A DNA stretch of 64,000 nucleotides from Kalaharituber pfeilii (taxonomy: Eukaryota; Ascomycota; Pezizomycetes; Pezizales; Pezizaceae): NCBI GenBank assembly GCA_015179045.1, contig WHUZ01000119.1:62001-126000 (forward strand), written 5' to 3'. A program made the translations under genes and the position numbers. Shown here one piece after another: positions 31,684 to 44,360 of this stretch. Under the pieces are notes generated by a model. That model saw only the letters and a program-made list of their open reading frames with translations, searched no databases and was not told the origin of the DNA. The first letter of the stretch is position 1. Each line of letters begins with the position of its first letter.

Positions 31684-33590
31684 GGTAGATGCAACAAGCT
31701 GACATGTAATATCATACAACTGGTTGAGCTGCGGTCGTGTCAAAAGATTCGGTACTCAGTTTGAAGCGGTAGTGTATGTAATAGGCTTGCTCTAAAGAGG
31801 TTCTTCAGCTGCTTATTCGAAGAAATTTATGTTCATATAACTCCGTACTTGTGATGATCAATGGCTACTCTTTATGTATTTATATCTTTATTCAAGGCTA
31901 GCTAGTATATGCTCTTACAACTTCGCAAATTCTTGTACCTTATCGTGTACCTGCATGTACTTCACGGTAAGCAAAATCGAGCACCTGCCATTACAACAAT
32001 AAGGTCTGCGGTTGCTGCATTATCGTGGTAAAGCTATTTACGAAGGGAAGAGATAGAGATACCATCAAGTCTATTGAGTACAGAGTCGCAAGACAAGTAG
32101 GATTATATACATGAGAGGCGTAGAATAGAATGACTGTAAAACCATGACGAAATGAGAAGAGTCAGAAAGGTGCAGGAGTCATCTGTAGCAGAGTCGCAAA
32201 GTAGTCATTGAGAGGTGAATCTTATGCAAGGTAATAATCATGTATATGAGTAACGAAACAGTCAGACAGACAGTCAGAGAAACAGTCACAGAAACCGTCA
32301 TAGATAAGATGAACTACATATGAGTAACCGCGACATGGGGCAGCGGATGTAATGTTTCAACACCTGCTTCCTGTGAGACGAGGGGTGATATGGCTGATAT
32401 CACTATGGATAGTGATACCCTCGTTTGTCTGATTTTTCCAACATTATATTTATTTATTATTTATTATATATTATTTATTATTTTTTTATTACCTTTTTCA
32501 TTATTTTTTGATTTTTGTAGTTTAATAGGTATTATTTACCATGGTCGATAATTGGTGCCAAATCTTCACGGTGACGAATCGCATCCTTCCTTTACGTCAG
32601 CCGGAAAAGTTCAATCATATAGAACGAATAAGCAAATATGCAAAAAAACAAAAATAAACCGTAATTTAAAAAAAAGCAACATACATGGAGGTAGGCGTTT
32701 AACGTTACCTCGTTTATGTAACCGTTCTGGCAAAATGAGGAGGTATAGGAAGAATGTGCTAGGTATATATTCATGGAGCTTACCACGGGAGAATCTTAGG
32801 TCTATCTGAGCTCCTTTGCTAAAAAAAAAATTGACTTGAGCGGAGAAATCTAAGTATAGAATAGGTAAACCTTGCGGGGCTGTTGTCCTATCATTCCCAG
32901 GGTCGGAGCTGTTTTTATTCAAAATCTCCCATAGTAGACACTAGTGGATTATCGAAACATTTCCTAAATAAACTACCCCAAATTGTTGATAACGTTGTAG
33001 CAATTTTTTTCTAAAGTGGTGGAGGAAAAGAGGTTTGAAGGCTTGACAATGGAACGGTGGTGGAAGCTATAGGAACTACTGAGAAGAAAAAGGGAACAGT
33101 AAGGAAAAAAGAATAAAAGAGAGGGAAGCTCCTGTACTTAACACCTCACCCCACTCTCAATACAAGAATACGCAGACAGCACCAAGTTTTGCAAAAATGA
33201 AATGTTTACTGACGAGAAGTAAGAGTCCGAGCATGTGCGTAATATTTTATATCGATCTCGTGCTCTAACAACCGAGAAATATACCAAATCTTGAGTATTC
33301 TTCGTCTAAGAATTATATGATAAGCTAGGACCAAAACTAAGGGTGAAATGACAATGCAAGAATTTCGCAAGACTATCTCGTCGCTTATTCCAGTAGCAAA
33401 ATTCTTTTAGCTGTCGAGCACTCTGGGGTCATGCCTGAGACTTCCCCCGCATACCCAGGTTTTGCTTGTACGTCACCTCTACTAACGGTCCCTGTACTAC
33501 TAATATTTACCTTATGATATCATAAACTAAGAAACCCCGCAACTCCGGAGCGCCAAGACCCCCGCATCACATCAAAGTTTAAGCTCACTT
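31684..33590. other. AT-rich intergenic flank, no gene
   Basis: 3' flank of NLR copy 1. 31790-31980 matches 49740-49930 and 32540-32640 matches 50130-50220, so it belongs to the segmental duplication. A T/A-rich low-complexity run sits at 32440-32530. No conserved ORF. Confidence 0.55.
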
Positions 33591-33599
33591 CACACAATC

Positions 33600-36500
33600 C
33601 TTAAATTAACCGACCTCAATCTAAACTGCGTCACCACTGCCCTGAATCCCTCCGACCTCCTGAACGGTGGCTAACTCTGCCCCACCTCATTCTCAACCTG
33701 CCCTACACCAACTCTACCTGATTCCACTCTCTCCCTTCCTGCATGAGCTATATGCATGTTAGCCCACCAGCACCCTTATCTCCGTCCTCACCATTGCCAT
33801 GCCACCACTTTCTCACCTTCTCCATTTTTCCGGGCTTCGTTGTGTTGCTATGCACTAGTTTGCGGCACCGTGGGGAAATGGAGGATTGAAAATGGTGACG
33901 GCGGCGCATACCCTCTTTGATTTCCGGGTGTATTTGTGGATTTGTTGTGGAGGCGAGTGCGGAGATGGGAGGATTTTGAAGAGGTATTGACGTTGAATTT
34001 ATCCATTCCGCTCGCTAGCGGTACTTGCAGAATATCCGCAAGGTTCCCCTGCGGAAGTGGCCAATGGTGCTAACTGCGGGACTTGACCATCTCCGATCAT
34101 CCCGCTGCACTCCCAACATCCCGCTCCTGCTCGACTCGGTATACCCCTCCTCCTCCACCTCCTCCTAGAATTCCAACATCTTGGAGGCTCAACGCACCCC
34201 TCATGACAACCACTATCCTCTCCTCCTTTCCTTTGCCACCGACGTCCATCAGCATCCATCCCCCTGTCGTCAGAGGATTTGGTGCTGTCCATCTCGGATG
34301 CCGAGGTGACTTTAGTATTCGCAGCAGCCCTCTAAAAATCCAAGTTCGGGTTTGCCATGCTCGGTTTTGACGGTCGCAGCGGGTTTTCGGCTTTAAAAAG
34401 AGGCGGTGGAGGTGGAGGTGGAATCATGGCAGTATCCGCTCCTGGGAACCCTCAACTCACCCTTTCCCTCATTGTCTCTTTTATGTGATTTGAGGGCGAC
34501 TGTGACTTACGGCATCGTTTACGTCTTTTCCCCTCTTTCCCGGATCCAACTTCCCTACCATCAGTCTGCGATTCCATCATCGCCCCAGCCCAAATATACA
34601 CCCCATTACACTTTCTATCCACCGGTTTTTGCCATCCCTGCCACTGTCTCTGTCTTCACTCCCCCTGTCTCCATCACAATTTTCTGCACCGGCATGGGAG
34701 GTGGAGTCTTCGGTATCTCCAGCAGGGTATACACTTCCCTTTCCCCCTTCCTCACACCTGAAGTAAAATCACCTAGAACCTCCACCTTCACCTCCGTCCG
34801 CAAGAGCGAAATACATCCTCTCATATCCCCCTCTGCGGACGCTGATAGTTTAGATTTGGTACTCCACCTCATGAGACTGAAGCACCGAAGCCCACTGCCT
34901 CCGGTGTGGGTGGGAGTTGTGGTGGCAGTTTTCTCAGCTTTCTTGGTGATGAGAGAATCTTTTCATCCATCTTCGTCTTTATTTGTTTGCTCCGCCCCTC
35001 GTGTGTGTTAGTTTAGTGTTTGTGGTGGGAATCTTCAAATGTCTATTTGTCGGCTTTCAGCACCACTATTGATGTTGGGACTGTATGGGGGTTGGAAAGT
35101 GCCGGAGAAGGTGAAGAGGGTTGAGCAATATGGATAGGATGGGGGATGGAGTGATGATTGTGATAATGGCTATCATGGCGGTGGCTGCTGTCTTGCTCAT
35201 GTTGACGGTGGCAATGCTGAGGGCAATTCCTACTTTCCCCGCGCTCCATCACCCACACGCAGTATACTCTGACCAATATCCAAACTTGCACCCTACATCC
35301 AAAAATCGGGTACTAGGTCAAACCCCGTAGTATCATTTTCTCGCCCTGCAATATCCTTACATTGTTCATGGGAAAGAGACATTGATAGTATGGTATGCTT
35401 GTCACACCAAGAAACGAAATGAAATCGCTAACAAATATGAAGAAAGGAGCTCCAGCAGCAAAAATATGAACTCAGTTCTCCTGCTCTCCCACTCTACCTC
35501 GCTTCCAGTCATCTCCTAGCTCTCGAATGTGGTCCCGACAAAAACACAATTTCTATCCCGGCAACAATACCCAAAATTGCAGCAATACCAATCGTAACCA
35601 AACAGCAGCTATAAAAGGTCAAGTGACAAATGATGGGGAAATAATCTCTGGGAATTTGCATTCCATTTCATCGAACAAGCCAGCAAAAGAAATAAGCAAG
35701 GCAAATACAACAAAAAGAAAGACATTCACTCACCCCTCCCACTGGTACTACCACCACTGGACATCTGATGAGATGGTGGCGCTTTGACCCCCTTTGGGCT
35801 CCTTATGCATCATCCCCACTCCATTTTGCACACCTACTTCTGCATACACAACTGGATACGGTGCCTCTGGCGGATAGAACGCGGAGCATGCGATATGCGG
35901 TGGTGGAGGGAGGGGGAGGCTCTATGGATGCTGGGCGCTGGTGGTAGGAATTAAAATGCTCGTGGTGGAAGAGTCCGTGCGGGGAATGATGCGTGATAGT
36001 GGATGCGTAGCATGCAATAAAATTTCCTGGAGGTGGAATGGAGATGGATACTACGGGAGGCGCTAATAGCGCTACAGGAGGCACTAATATCGCTACAGGA
36101 GGCACTGGTGGCGCTACGGGGGTTCTCCTTCTCTTTTCTCCTTTCTCTCTCATTCTCCGTTGAGACCACGGCAGGCAGTGGAGTTGGTGGCAGCGCAACC
36201 TCGATCCCCTGGGATGGAACTGGAGCTTTGACCGCCGCCTGTGAAATCCGCAACTGCCAGCCTGAGATCGCCTCTCACATCTCCTTCAGAACTTTCTCCA
36301 TCTTCTCCTGTTCTTGACCTTGCGCTGACGCTGGTACCGGAAACGGGAATCCAGTGACAGCGCCATCGGTGAATAGTGATAGTAGTATCCTACGCCGGAG
36401 GTTGCTCCCATTTGTGGTGCTGGAGGTGGAGGAGGCGGGGCTTCCTCCTTCGCTTTCTTTTCCTCTAGCTTGGGTTCTGGTGGCGTCGGTCCTTCCTCCT

Positions 36501-37300
36501 GCTTCTTCTTTCCAGATTCTTTGGGAGGTGGGACGGAGTGGTAATGGTGCGTGTGGTAGTGGATGGTGGAAGACGGGTAGTGTGTCTGCTCTTGCTTTTC
36601 AGTGGATCCCGTCTTTTGCGCTGTGGAGGAGGAGAAGCAGGGGCTGGCGGCGCTGCCAGAGGTGCCGGAGGTGCAGCACTGATCGAAACTAGTCACATTG
36701 GAGGAGGAATTGGAAAGCGACTTGGGTGCATGTCAGTTTTTTTTGCTACATAGAGGACTAAGGCGTGGGCCTCGCTCTGCACTGAGGGAAGGGGGGAAGG
36801 AGAGGACGGGGAGGAAGGAGGGGGGAACTCACTGCACATCCGGCATCACCACCGGCGGAACTTCAGGGCGGAGGCCATAGATAGTTTGGCATGCTAGTGG
36901 TGGGGGAGAATGTTCTCCGACGGCGGTTCGAGGCTGCTCCGAAGGCTATCGCTGCGGTGAGTATGGCTTGAATAAGGGGCTACTTAAAGTGTCTAGTTCA
37001 CTCACTGTTAGGAATGCACGGTGTGAAGATTGACAGGCTGAGAGTAGCAGTGCACACTGCAGATGCGTGCTGCTGTGGAGGGGGATCTGGGGGTGGGGAT
37101 CATGGAGGTGGTGGAGGAGGAAGATGTCGGAGGAGTTGGAGGGAAAGCGTCTTGTTGGGGCCACAAAGTGCCGTGACTGCTGCGTTCTGCGTCGCGGTAT
37201 TCTTGGGCCCTCTGAATGTTCCGTTTGGGGAACTTGAATGTTCCGTTTGGGGAACTCTAGGGGCATACCATTTGTGATACTACCTTGTCGGGCTAGCACT
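33600..37300 (-). pseudogene. Decayed paralogue of the Pro/His/Ser-rich locus
   Basis: The minus strand is colinear with 51086-56400. The matches are 37300-36730 (5' region, ATGCCAAACTATCT at 36890), 36700-35730 (YYYHY-, HYHTHH- and poly-Pro-type segments in changing frames), 35330-34400 (His-rich segment and IPKTPPPMPV block), and 34400-33600 (C-terminus). About 1.4 kb corresponding to 53170-54600 is missing. Stops and frameshifts interrupt every block, for example a stop nine codons after the 5' ATG. No long ORF remains. Confidence 0.68.
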
Positions 37301-37310
37301 GCCACTAGTT

Positions 37311-38035
37311 TTGCTTGGCATCCAGTAGCTGAGTCTCGAACCTGACTATGAAACCGCTTACTGTAGGAGCTGACTAAACGTGCCCAGAGTCGAAGTGTAG
37401 AGTACGCTTAGTCAGGTACTAAGTACTTTAGTCGTAGTCTGGTTCAAGACTGAAGGCGTTGGTCACATCACACTGAACAAGTGGTCTCTATCCATAAAGT
37501 GCTAAGCAGATACATATTAAAAAAATTCCAAAAGGGACTGTTGAAGATTGAAACAATCCAGCTCCAATAATGAAAGAGATTGGCTGCTTACAAATAATTC
37601 TGTTCATGGTTATTCCCTACAGGGCTGATACAATAACTTTGTACAGTAGCTCTCTAAGAGATGGCTAATAATCGCCAAGATTCACTGATGCAGGAAAAGG
37701 TCTGACCAGTCACGACCTCTCAAGTTGCCATTCGCTTCAGCTATTGCGATCGCATACAAATCGTTGGCCTTCACTAGTCTCGTAACCAGGGCCTTCACGC
37801 CCCTAGCGAACATTGCGGCCCATGAAGATTTTAGATCCCTGTCGATCCATGCCGAGCTGTGTGACACCGACCTGTACCATCCTGTATCATAGATCCGCTC
37901 ATCTGCCCTGCCGCTCTCTAGGCAGCGACTGCAGGAGGATATGTGTCGTTTTCGATTAACTATATCGGGGTACTATCGACGGGTATGTACCTCGCTTGCA
38001 TGTAGATTGCATTCCTGTCGAGTAGAGCTGTTCTG
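37311..38035. other. No gene recognised
   Basis: Contains copies of a GTAGTCTCGTAACCAG-type motif (37440, 37770) also found near 56930-57010. A 61-codon minus ORF (37682-37867) has no known motif. Confidence 0.4.
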
Positions 38036-38787
38036 GGCCCGATTGCCACTGACAGGTTGCAACTTGCAAGTTGCAACTTGAAAAAGTTGCTGTCGGTGAT
38101 GCTGCTAATATGGCTCCCAAGTTGCCACTTCCTACTCACATGGTAGAAGATAATAAAGACAACATAATTAAAAATTTGCTGCACTTCTAAGCTTCTGTAG
38201 TTAAGAATATAGATTGTTATCATAGCTAAATTATTATTACCAGAATAACTATAAGAAAATTAGTAAATATACTTCTAGTATTCTTCTTGCTCTAAGTGAA
38301 ATTTTGGAGTGTTATCTTCTTAGAGATATCCAGATTCCTCCACCATTTCTGATCATGTGATAGTAACAAGAATTGCGTTGATGCCAAGAATTAAAATTTT
38401 GGTGGTTGTAGAGCCAGAAATGGCATTCCTGCAAGCGCCAAGCATCCACTTTACGCAAGTCGGTACTCTATCACACTCGTACTGCCAGAACTTCAGCTGA
38501 GCTCCAGGTATACTTTGCTCCTCTAGGTACATTACAACTGAGCACTGAGCTGGTGATTTTCTCCTCAACCCTCTCTATTACCTATGTAAGGCCCAATTCA
38601 TTGCTCATGTTCTGGCCGCTGATGAACATTGTAGTGTGCAAAACTAGGCATATATATACATATATGTATATAGAGGTACATTCATGTTCGTAGGTGTTCT
38701 TGGCTGGGCTGGCCTTGTGAAAAGCACCATATGTTTTTCACGGGGCCGGTTTGTGAACTGGAAAATGTTCGTCAATGGGCCAGAACA
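38036..38787 (+). mobile_element. G1 deletion derivative, copy B
   Basis: 38040-38445 matches 50-475 of copy A (GATTGCCACTGACAGGTTGC..., GGAGTGTTATCTTCTTAGAG, GTTGATGCCAAGAATTAAAA). 38640-38787 matches the right end (GAGGTACATTCATGTTCG, the GTGAAAA..TTTTTCAC palindrome, ATGTTCGTCAATGGGCCAG, AACA). The transposase gene is absent. The left terminal repeat appears truncated, and flanks GAGC and CCTC do not match. Sequence divergence suggests it is older than copy C. Confidence 0.75.
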
Positions 38788-39545
38788 CCTCGAGGAACTC
38801 TTTTGTACAAACAGCTTGCAAGCTACCACAACTATACAAGCAATCTTCAAGTGTGATGTTTTACCAGGACCTTCTTCAGGGATTGATTAAGCTGATACCG
38901 GTAATCACTGCAGAAAGACGAGAAATGGTAAATTGCACGAAAGGTTATGTAACAGGAAAAAGAACGAAGAGAAAGAAGGAAGTTTGGAGTTAATTCCCTT
39001 AAATCAATTATGAGGTCATCACGGAGATAAAGAATTCCTGCTGTAGTTGATTGACCTCAGCTTGCTCTCAGACTGTTTAGTGGAAATTGTTAACTTATCC
39101 AATAGACTGACAATGGGGATTGTTATTATCATTGGAGATGCTTTAGCAAGGCTCTAACCCCCCTAGGTTTATAATGCCTGAATGTAGTATTACTTGCCTA
39201 TTAGGGTAAAGCAGAATTTTCAAATACGAAGGATCCACTAACAGATCATGATCGAGTCAGGATTCTGCTGATATCTCAGCGAGTGCAATGTATCATCAAC
39301 ATGCGATGGCATTGCCTCTGCTTCCAGGTGAAAAATCGAGTAGATGGAATGTTTCGCCAAAACCTGGCCTTCAATGGTCAACTTGCTCCATTCTGATCAT
39401 GACGCATCATGGACGTCTCATTACTTCCTGCTGATGTTTACTCGGTCGCAAGTATGAAAAGCTTCTGCAAAATCGTCATTGCGAACATCAGGTTTGGACT
39501 TGGAATTGGTAGCTTTCATACATTTCTACAGGTATATAATACACC

Positions 39546-40016
39546 ATGTCGCCTTACCTTATCTCACAAACATCAACCTTGATATTGTTTGATGCACTTA
39601 CATCTCGTCTTCTAGTAGCATTTCAAAAGCACGCATTTACCAAAACATCTGTCCAAATGCCTGGCAAAAAGCCTGACGACGAATGCACTAAACATCAAGT
39701 CGACTCGCTAGAAAAGGTCACTATCTTAAACAATTCCGGAACAAAGATGACTGCTAGTGGCGACAAACCGGGCACGTACTTACAACTCGAGTCAAAACAA
39801 AAGAAACTGAACTACACTGGTCCTTTTAAATTCGTGAGTTTCGGTGATACCTTCCCACAATCAAGGGGCTACACAGTTTGGTGCGAGTTAGTGAAACTGG
39901 CCAATGGCACGATAATCATTGAAATGGAGGAGGAAAACAAGCCCTCCGGGCGGTTCATGTTCAAGGAGGCTACTGGCATATACGCGCCACTTTGCTTCAG
40001 ACAGGGTAATCAGTGA
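39546..40016 (+). CDS. Small protein of unknown family
   Basis: A single-exon ORF of 156 residues, or 119 if translation starts at the second ATG at 39657 (MPGKKPDDECTKHQ). From about residue 60 it alternates short hydrophobic and polar strands (TYLQLES, YTGPFKFVSFG, YTVWCELVKLANGTIIIEME, GRFMFKEATG), which suggests a small beta-rich fold. It has three cysteines and no clear signal peptide. The first 37 residues are a moderately hydrophobic leader. I do not recognise the family. Codon use is ordinary and no copy exists in the window, so it could be a genuine host gene between the two duplication units. Its function cannot be inferred. Confidence 0.5.
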   Translation: MSPYLISQTSTLILFDALTSRLLVAFQKHAFTKTSVQMPGKKPDDECTKHQVDSLEKVTILNNSGTKMTASGDKPGTYLQLESKQKKLNYTGPFKFVSFGDTFPQSRGYTVWCELVKLANGTIIIEMEEENKPSGRFMFKEATGIYAPLCFRQGNQ

Positions 40017-40216
40017 AAAGGTTGTTATTGTAACCGTCAATTACCTCTACCCATCTATTTTGCACTATTGTCTTTCTAACTTCTTTCTGTTACCTTTAAC
40101 GACAGGATTGCTCGTTCACTCTGGTTGTAAGAGAAGGAGGGCAGCCAAGTTGAGTGGATTGATACCGGGATTTAGGAGACACAGGAGATCTTGAACGGAA
40201 AAGGTTCTCTACCGTT

Positions 40217-40551
40217 TAGTGAGCGGCACGAGCTAGCTCGAGCCGAGCTGGAGGGTGAGCTCGAGCTGGCGTGGCATGAGCTCCAGCCTGGATTGATTAT
40301 ATACATAATATTGACAAACTAAACTAAACTAAGCTAAATTTTCATCTTTCTCACTATTATCAGCTAAATTGTGCATTTCGAAGTTGTTGGTAGGTCAGAA
40401 TGAGCTCCAAGTCTCTAATTGTTACTATTTTAGGTATTTACAGTTTATGAAACCTTGCACTGGCTAAGCATTTTAGCGAGCTGTCAAGAAAAACACAAGC
40501 ATGATCTTGGCTCGTTTGAGCTCGAGCTGGCTCGGCTCGTGCCACTCACTA
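40217..40551. mobile_element. hAT-type MITE with exact 8-bp target duplication
   Basis: The 335-bp element has inverted ends TAGTGAGCGGCACGAGC and GCTCGTGCCACTCACTA (17 bp, one mismatch) and GAGCTCGAGCTGG subterminal repeats. It is flanked by CTACCGTT at 40209-40216 and 40552-40559. The 8-bp duplication supports the hAT superfamily. Non-coding. Confidence 0.88.
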
Positions 40552-40861
40552 CTACCGTTGTGTGTATGAAATGGGAAGTTACTGTTAGCGCAGAGAGGAA
40601 GTACGTAGTGTATGGCAGAATTGGGGACCATTCTGTTGAGGGAGTACTATGTTGTTAAACTATGGCTACACTATGTCCAATTCAATTTGCGATTATAGGA
40701 TAGAAAAAATCTCACGTACTTCTTCCATCGTTTGGAACCTGGGTGAGCGTGATTGCATGTTTGTCCTGTTTTGACGAGCCGAGCCGCTGGAGGTGCTTAT
40801 ATTTCTTATTGCAATAACTCGGGCATAGATCTGGCTCCAACACAGCTTGGGACCTCCTCTA

Positions 40862-42715
40862 ACGTGCCCGAAGTGGTAACGATCTGCCCCCCTGTAACGA
40901 TCCATTCTCTGGGCACTCCTTGTCATACATTCCTCGCTCTACTACTTATTTTGGATATATTGCAACTATAGAAATTGCTTAACATTATACCAATTTGACA
41001 TTGCTGAATCAGAATTTGCTATCATAATGAGGAAAAAATCAAAATTCCATTATTTACAACCAAATTCATTATTATTCACCTAATTTGAGCTCTCCCTGTA
41101 TATAGTATAGCTCAACATCCTCGAAATCAGGAAAATAATATAGAAAACTAGTAATTCTCATCTATCTAGGGCTGGTCTTTTTATTAAAAGTCAATATTGC
41201 ATACACAGATCATGTGGGATGCAGTGCACCTTCAATTGTATAGAAGTAGTTTATGTTCCTGAGCTAGTCTCCATACCTTGATCTGACCTTCAGTGTCCCT
41301 AGACTTCTCAGGTGATTCAGGAATACCGGGACTTGAAGTAGTAGTAGTTGAAGCACTAGGGGTGGTAACAGTAACTCCTTCTGAGGTGCCAGGTATGACA
41401 GAAGAGACCTATGGCTCAAATCTGCTATTGGAACCTTCTTCTACCCACCCCCCCTTCTAGTATTCAGACCCTCCTATCTCATGAACTAAAGATCTTTCCC
41501 AGTCCCAGCCTTGCATGTGAGTTCCTCCATAGTGTCTTTTTGTAGCTTGTTCAGCTGCAGCCATATCTCTCTGTTTTCGTTCCTCTTTTGCCTTACTTTC
41601 TCGCTCCATCGCTACTACCTACTTTGCATATCAGCAGCTTCTTTCTTATCCTAAACTATTTTCACACCTTCTGAAGTTTCTCTTCCTCCTCTCTGACCTT
41701 CACTGTTTCCTTTTCGACATTTCCTACTATTTTTTTCCTTCTATTTCCAGTATTGCTTTAACTTCAGCTCAAGGCGGCATAGGAGGAAGTGAGTAAATAT
41801 AGCGTCTTGGGCGTCTTGACCAGATCAGTGAAAAAACACTTGACTAGTGACGTTTACTAGTCCTCTGCATAGCTCATTCAGCAATTCGCACCTGCATCCC
41901 ATATATTTGCTGTCGCATTTCGCATGCATTGCATATACGCTCTATCGGCCACCTGACCGGGTGACCCATGACAGGGAAAGCAAGGCAAAAGAAGGACGAA
42001 AATAGAGAGAGATGGCTGCAGCTGAGCAAGCTACAAAAAGAAACTATGGAGGAACTCACATGCAAGGCTGGGACTGGGAAGGATCTTTAGTTCATGAGAC
42101 AGGAGGGTCTGAATACTAGAAGGGGGGGTGGGTAGAAGAAGGTTCCAGCAGCAGATTTGAGCCACAGGTCTCTTCTGTTATACCTGGCACCTCAGAAGGA
42201 GTTACTGTTACCACCCCTAGTGCTTCAACTACTACTACTTCAAGTCCCGGTATTCCTGAATCACCTGAGGAGTCTAGGGACACTAAAGATCAGATTAAGG
42301 TATAGAGATTAGCATGAGAATATGAACTACTTCTATACATTTGAAGGTGCACTGCATCCTATATCATCTCTATATCCAATTACTGACTTTTAATAAAAAG
42401 ACTAGCACTACATAGATGAGTATCACTAGTTTTCTATATTATTTTCCTGAATTCGAGGATATTGAGCTATGCTATATATAGAGAGGACTCATATTAGGTG
42501 AATAATGATGAATTTGGTAGTAAATATTGGAATTTTGATTTTTTCCTTATTATGATGGCAAATTCTGATTCAGCGATGTCAAATTGGTATAATGCTATGC
42601 AATTTCCATAGTTGCAATATATCCAAAATAAGCAGTAGAGCGAGGAATATATGACGAGGAGTGCCAAGAGAGTGGATCGTTACAGGGGGGCAGATCGTTA
42701 CCACATCGGGCACGT
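40862..42715. mobile_element. Foldback element from a Fot1/pogo-like transposon
   Basis: Two inverted arms of about 740 bp (40862-41600 and 42010-42715) start at ACGTGCCCGA...TCGGGCACGT, flanked by TA on each side. The arms match closely over their length and are separated by about 400 bp. Read outward, each arm encodes the same transposase C-terminal piece (AAAEQATKRHYGG, HMQGWDWERSLVHE) and a Ser/Thr-rich tail, so both arms derive from one end of a parent element. TA flanks and the tail suggest Tc1/mariner, probably pogo/Fot1 (inference). Confidence 0.72.
41480..41600 (-). pseudogene. Transposase C-terminal fragment in left arm
   Basis: The minus strand reads a basic segment (KAKEERKQRDMAAAEQATKR) then HYGGTHMQGWDWERSLVHE before a stop. 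The equivalent in the right arm (42005-42120, plus strand) is frameshifted. It is the C-terminal tail of a DDE transposase with no catalytic residues. Confidence 0.5.
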
Positions 42716-43899
42716 TAACGAAGTATGGTGACAAGGGTAAATTATCTTCGCCTACCTGTTGGGTAGAAATATCCTACGCCTTAGTAACTATCAGCAACTC
42801 TTGTCCTATGACCACCACCAGCGAGTTTCTTTTGTGCATCCTCTAGTTCTATGTGCGCAGAGTATATTACCCCGCTTCTGCTACCATGCACCCTTGACTG
42901 TTGACCTTCAGCATCAGCCCGCAGCCCTCGATAGCATGACTATCTATGCAGATCCCAGTATCCCTGCCTATCGCTGCAGATTCCAATACCCCCGCCTATC
43001 CGTCCCGAACCTAATTATCCCTGCGCAGCCTATCGATCCATGCCAAAGTCTCATGGTACGCATCTGTACCGCCTTGCCCTGTTGCAGCTGGCGCTTACCC
43101 AAGTCGCGTCATCACTGTTAACCTTACGCATCTGTCCCAATGCATTTGTAAAATCGTTCGAGTCAGTGACCACTCGTATCCACTGGTGTTTCAGTCCGAA
43201 AGATGTCTCTATGCTATGATAGGGCCTTACCAAAGGGCGGTTGCAAGCTTGTCCACAAGCAAGTCCGTCAGAGAGCCGAGCGCACCAAAGTTGATGACGC
43301 CAAGTTGTAACAGATCCGATCAGGGAGTAAGTATGAATACTTGTACTATTAAAAGCAAAAGAAAAAAATAGAACGCAAAAACTAAAAACAGGTTGCCCTG
43401 GTTCCCTTAGAATTTGACAACTGTAACCGGAGCATTACAGTCCATTTATTGTAAGAAAAGATGCTGGATAACTAGTTCTTACTTTGCCCGAAATTGAACT
43501 GGGGCCCTCAATTTTATACCTCTCGGTGACTTCTCGTTGTTGTTACCTCCGTCACTAGAGACAACAGACGTATCACTTCGAACAAGGCATAGGTAAGTTC
43601 GATAAATAGATAGATAACTCCACCTCCTCTTGAACCATCTCCCCCCGCGCTCTCCCGTTCACCAGCGTCTCCTAACCCCTGTTTCAGCAGCTGACCTCGC
43701 CAGCAGCCGCCCCCCCACCCCCCTCCCGTACCTACAGCCGCATCCCGCACTGGATTTATAATGCAAATTACTCCTTGTTACGTTTGACTATCCGCATATA
43801 TTTTCTTTTTCTTCGAGTTGTCCATTGTTTTCATTTTATCCAATGATTCATTGATTTTTCGATTCCTTGTGTCTTATACTAATTGCACGTTCGTTCCGG
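42716..43899. other. No gene recognised
   Basis: Contains a C-rich block (43620-43750) and unrelated short ORFs. It lies just before the second segmental-duplication unit. Confidence 0.4.
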
Positions 43900-44360
43900 A
43901 TGTCAAGGTGGGGCTCCAACGGACCATTTCTACAATATAGCCGCCGAAGGAAGCCTGGCTCAGTTGGGATGTGAATTCCAAAGCAAGAGGTGCTGCCAAA
44001 AACAACAACAAGCAACTTGTGGGTACACGGGGGTTTGGAGCGGAGAGTGAGCTTTCTGCTTACGCTATACTTTTCGTTTCTTTCTTTTTTCCCCTTTCCT
44101 TTTATCAATGTTCTGAAGCTTTCATCGTTGTTTCATTGTTGAGCAGTGGCTGACCTATTGTACATAGAGTTAGAATCGGAGGTAAGAGAAGGGAAACAGA
44201 AAAGCGGGTGGACACGGTGACGAAGACGACTGGTATATATGAGTGGTAGCAAGGATTTTACTGCCGCCCCAGAGGAATTCATATGTAGATAGAAATCACA
44301 ATATGTCGAGTAAAGAGAAAGAGTAGAAGAACAGTAGACAACTAGTTTAGCCGGTGATAG

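Larger units (their letters stand above)
24510..37310. repeat. Segmental duplication, unit 1 (decayed)
   Basis: This unit is colinear with 43900-56770. Anchor pairs include 24520/43910 (GGAAACCTGGCTGAGTT against GGAAGCCTGGCTCAGTT), 27056/45462 (TTCAGCCGCAGTCGA), the NLR 28484/45848, its 3' flank 31850/49805 (CACTCTTTATGTAT-type), the Pro-rich locus 33600-37300/51060-56760, and the MPNYLWPPP-like start at 36880/56375. Unit 1 has gained hAT/Harbinger-like elements (25-27 kb), lost about 1.4 kb of the Pro-rich gene, and carries stops in the NLR. The two units lie in the same orientation about 19.4 kb apart. Confidence 0.8.

Noticed and set aside
36286..36696. 136-codon Pro/Glu-rich ORF as an independent gene
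   Set aside because: It aligns with part of 55003-56161 and is interrupted on both sides, so it is a block of the decayed paralogue.
38020..38040. TGTTCTGGGCCC at 38030 as the left TIR of G1 copy B
   Set aside because: The match stops after eight bases and the flanking 4 bp do not match the right side. I treat copy B as truncated on the left.
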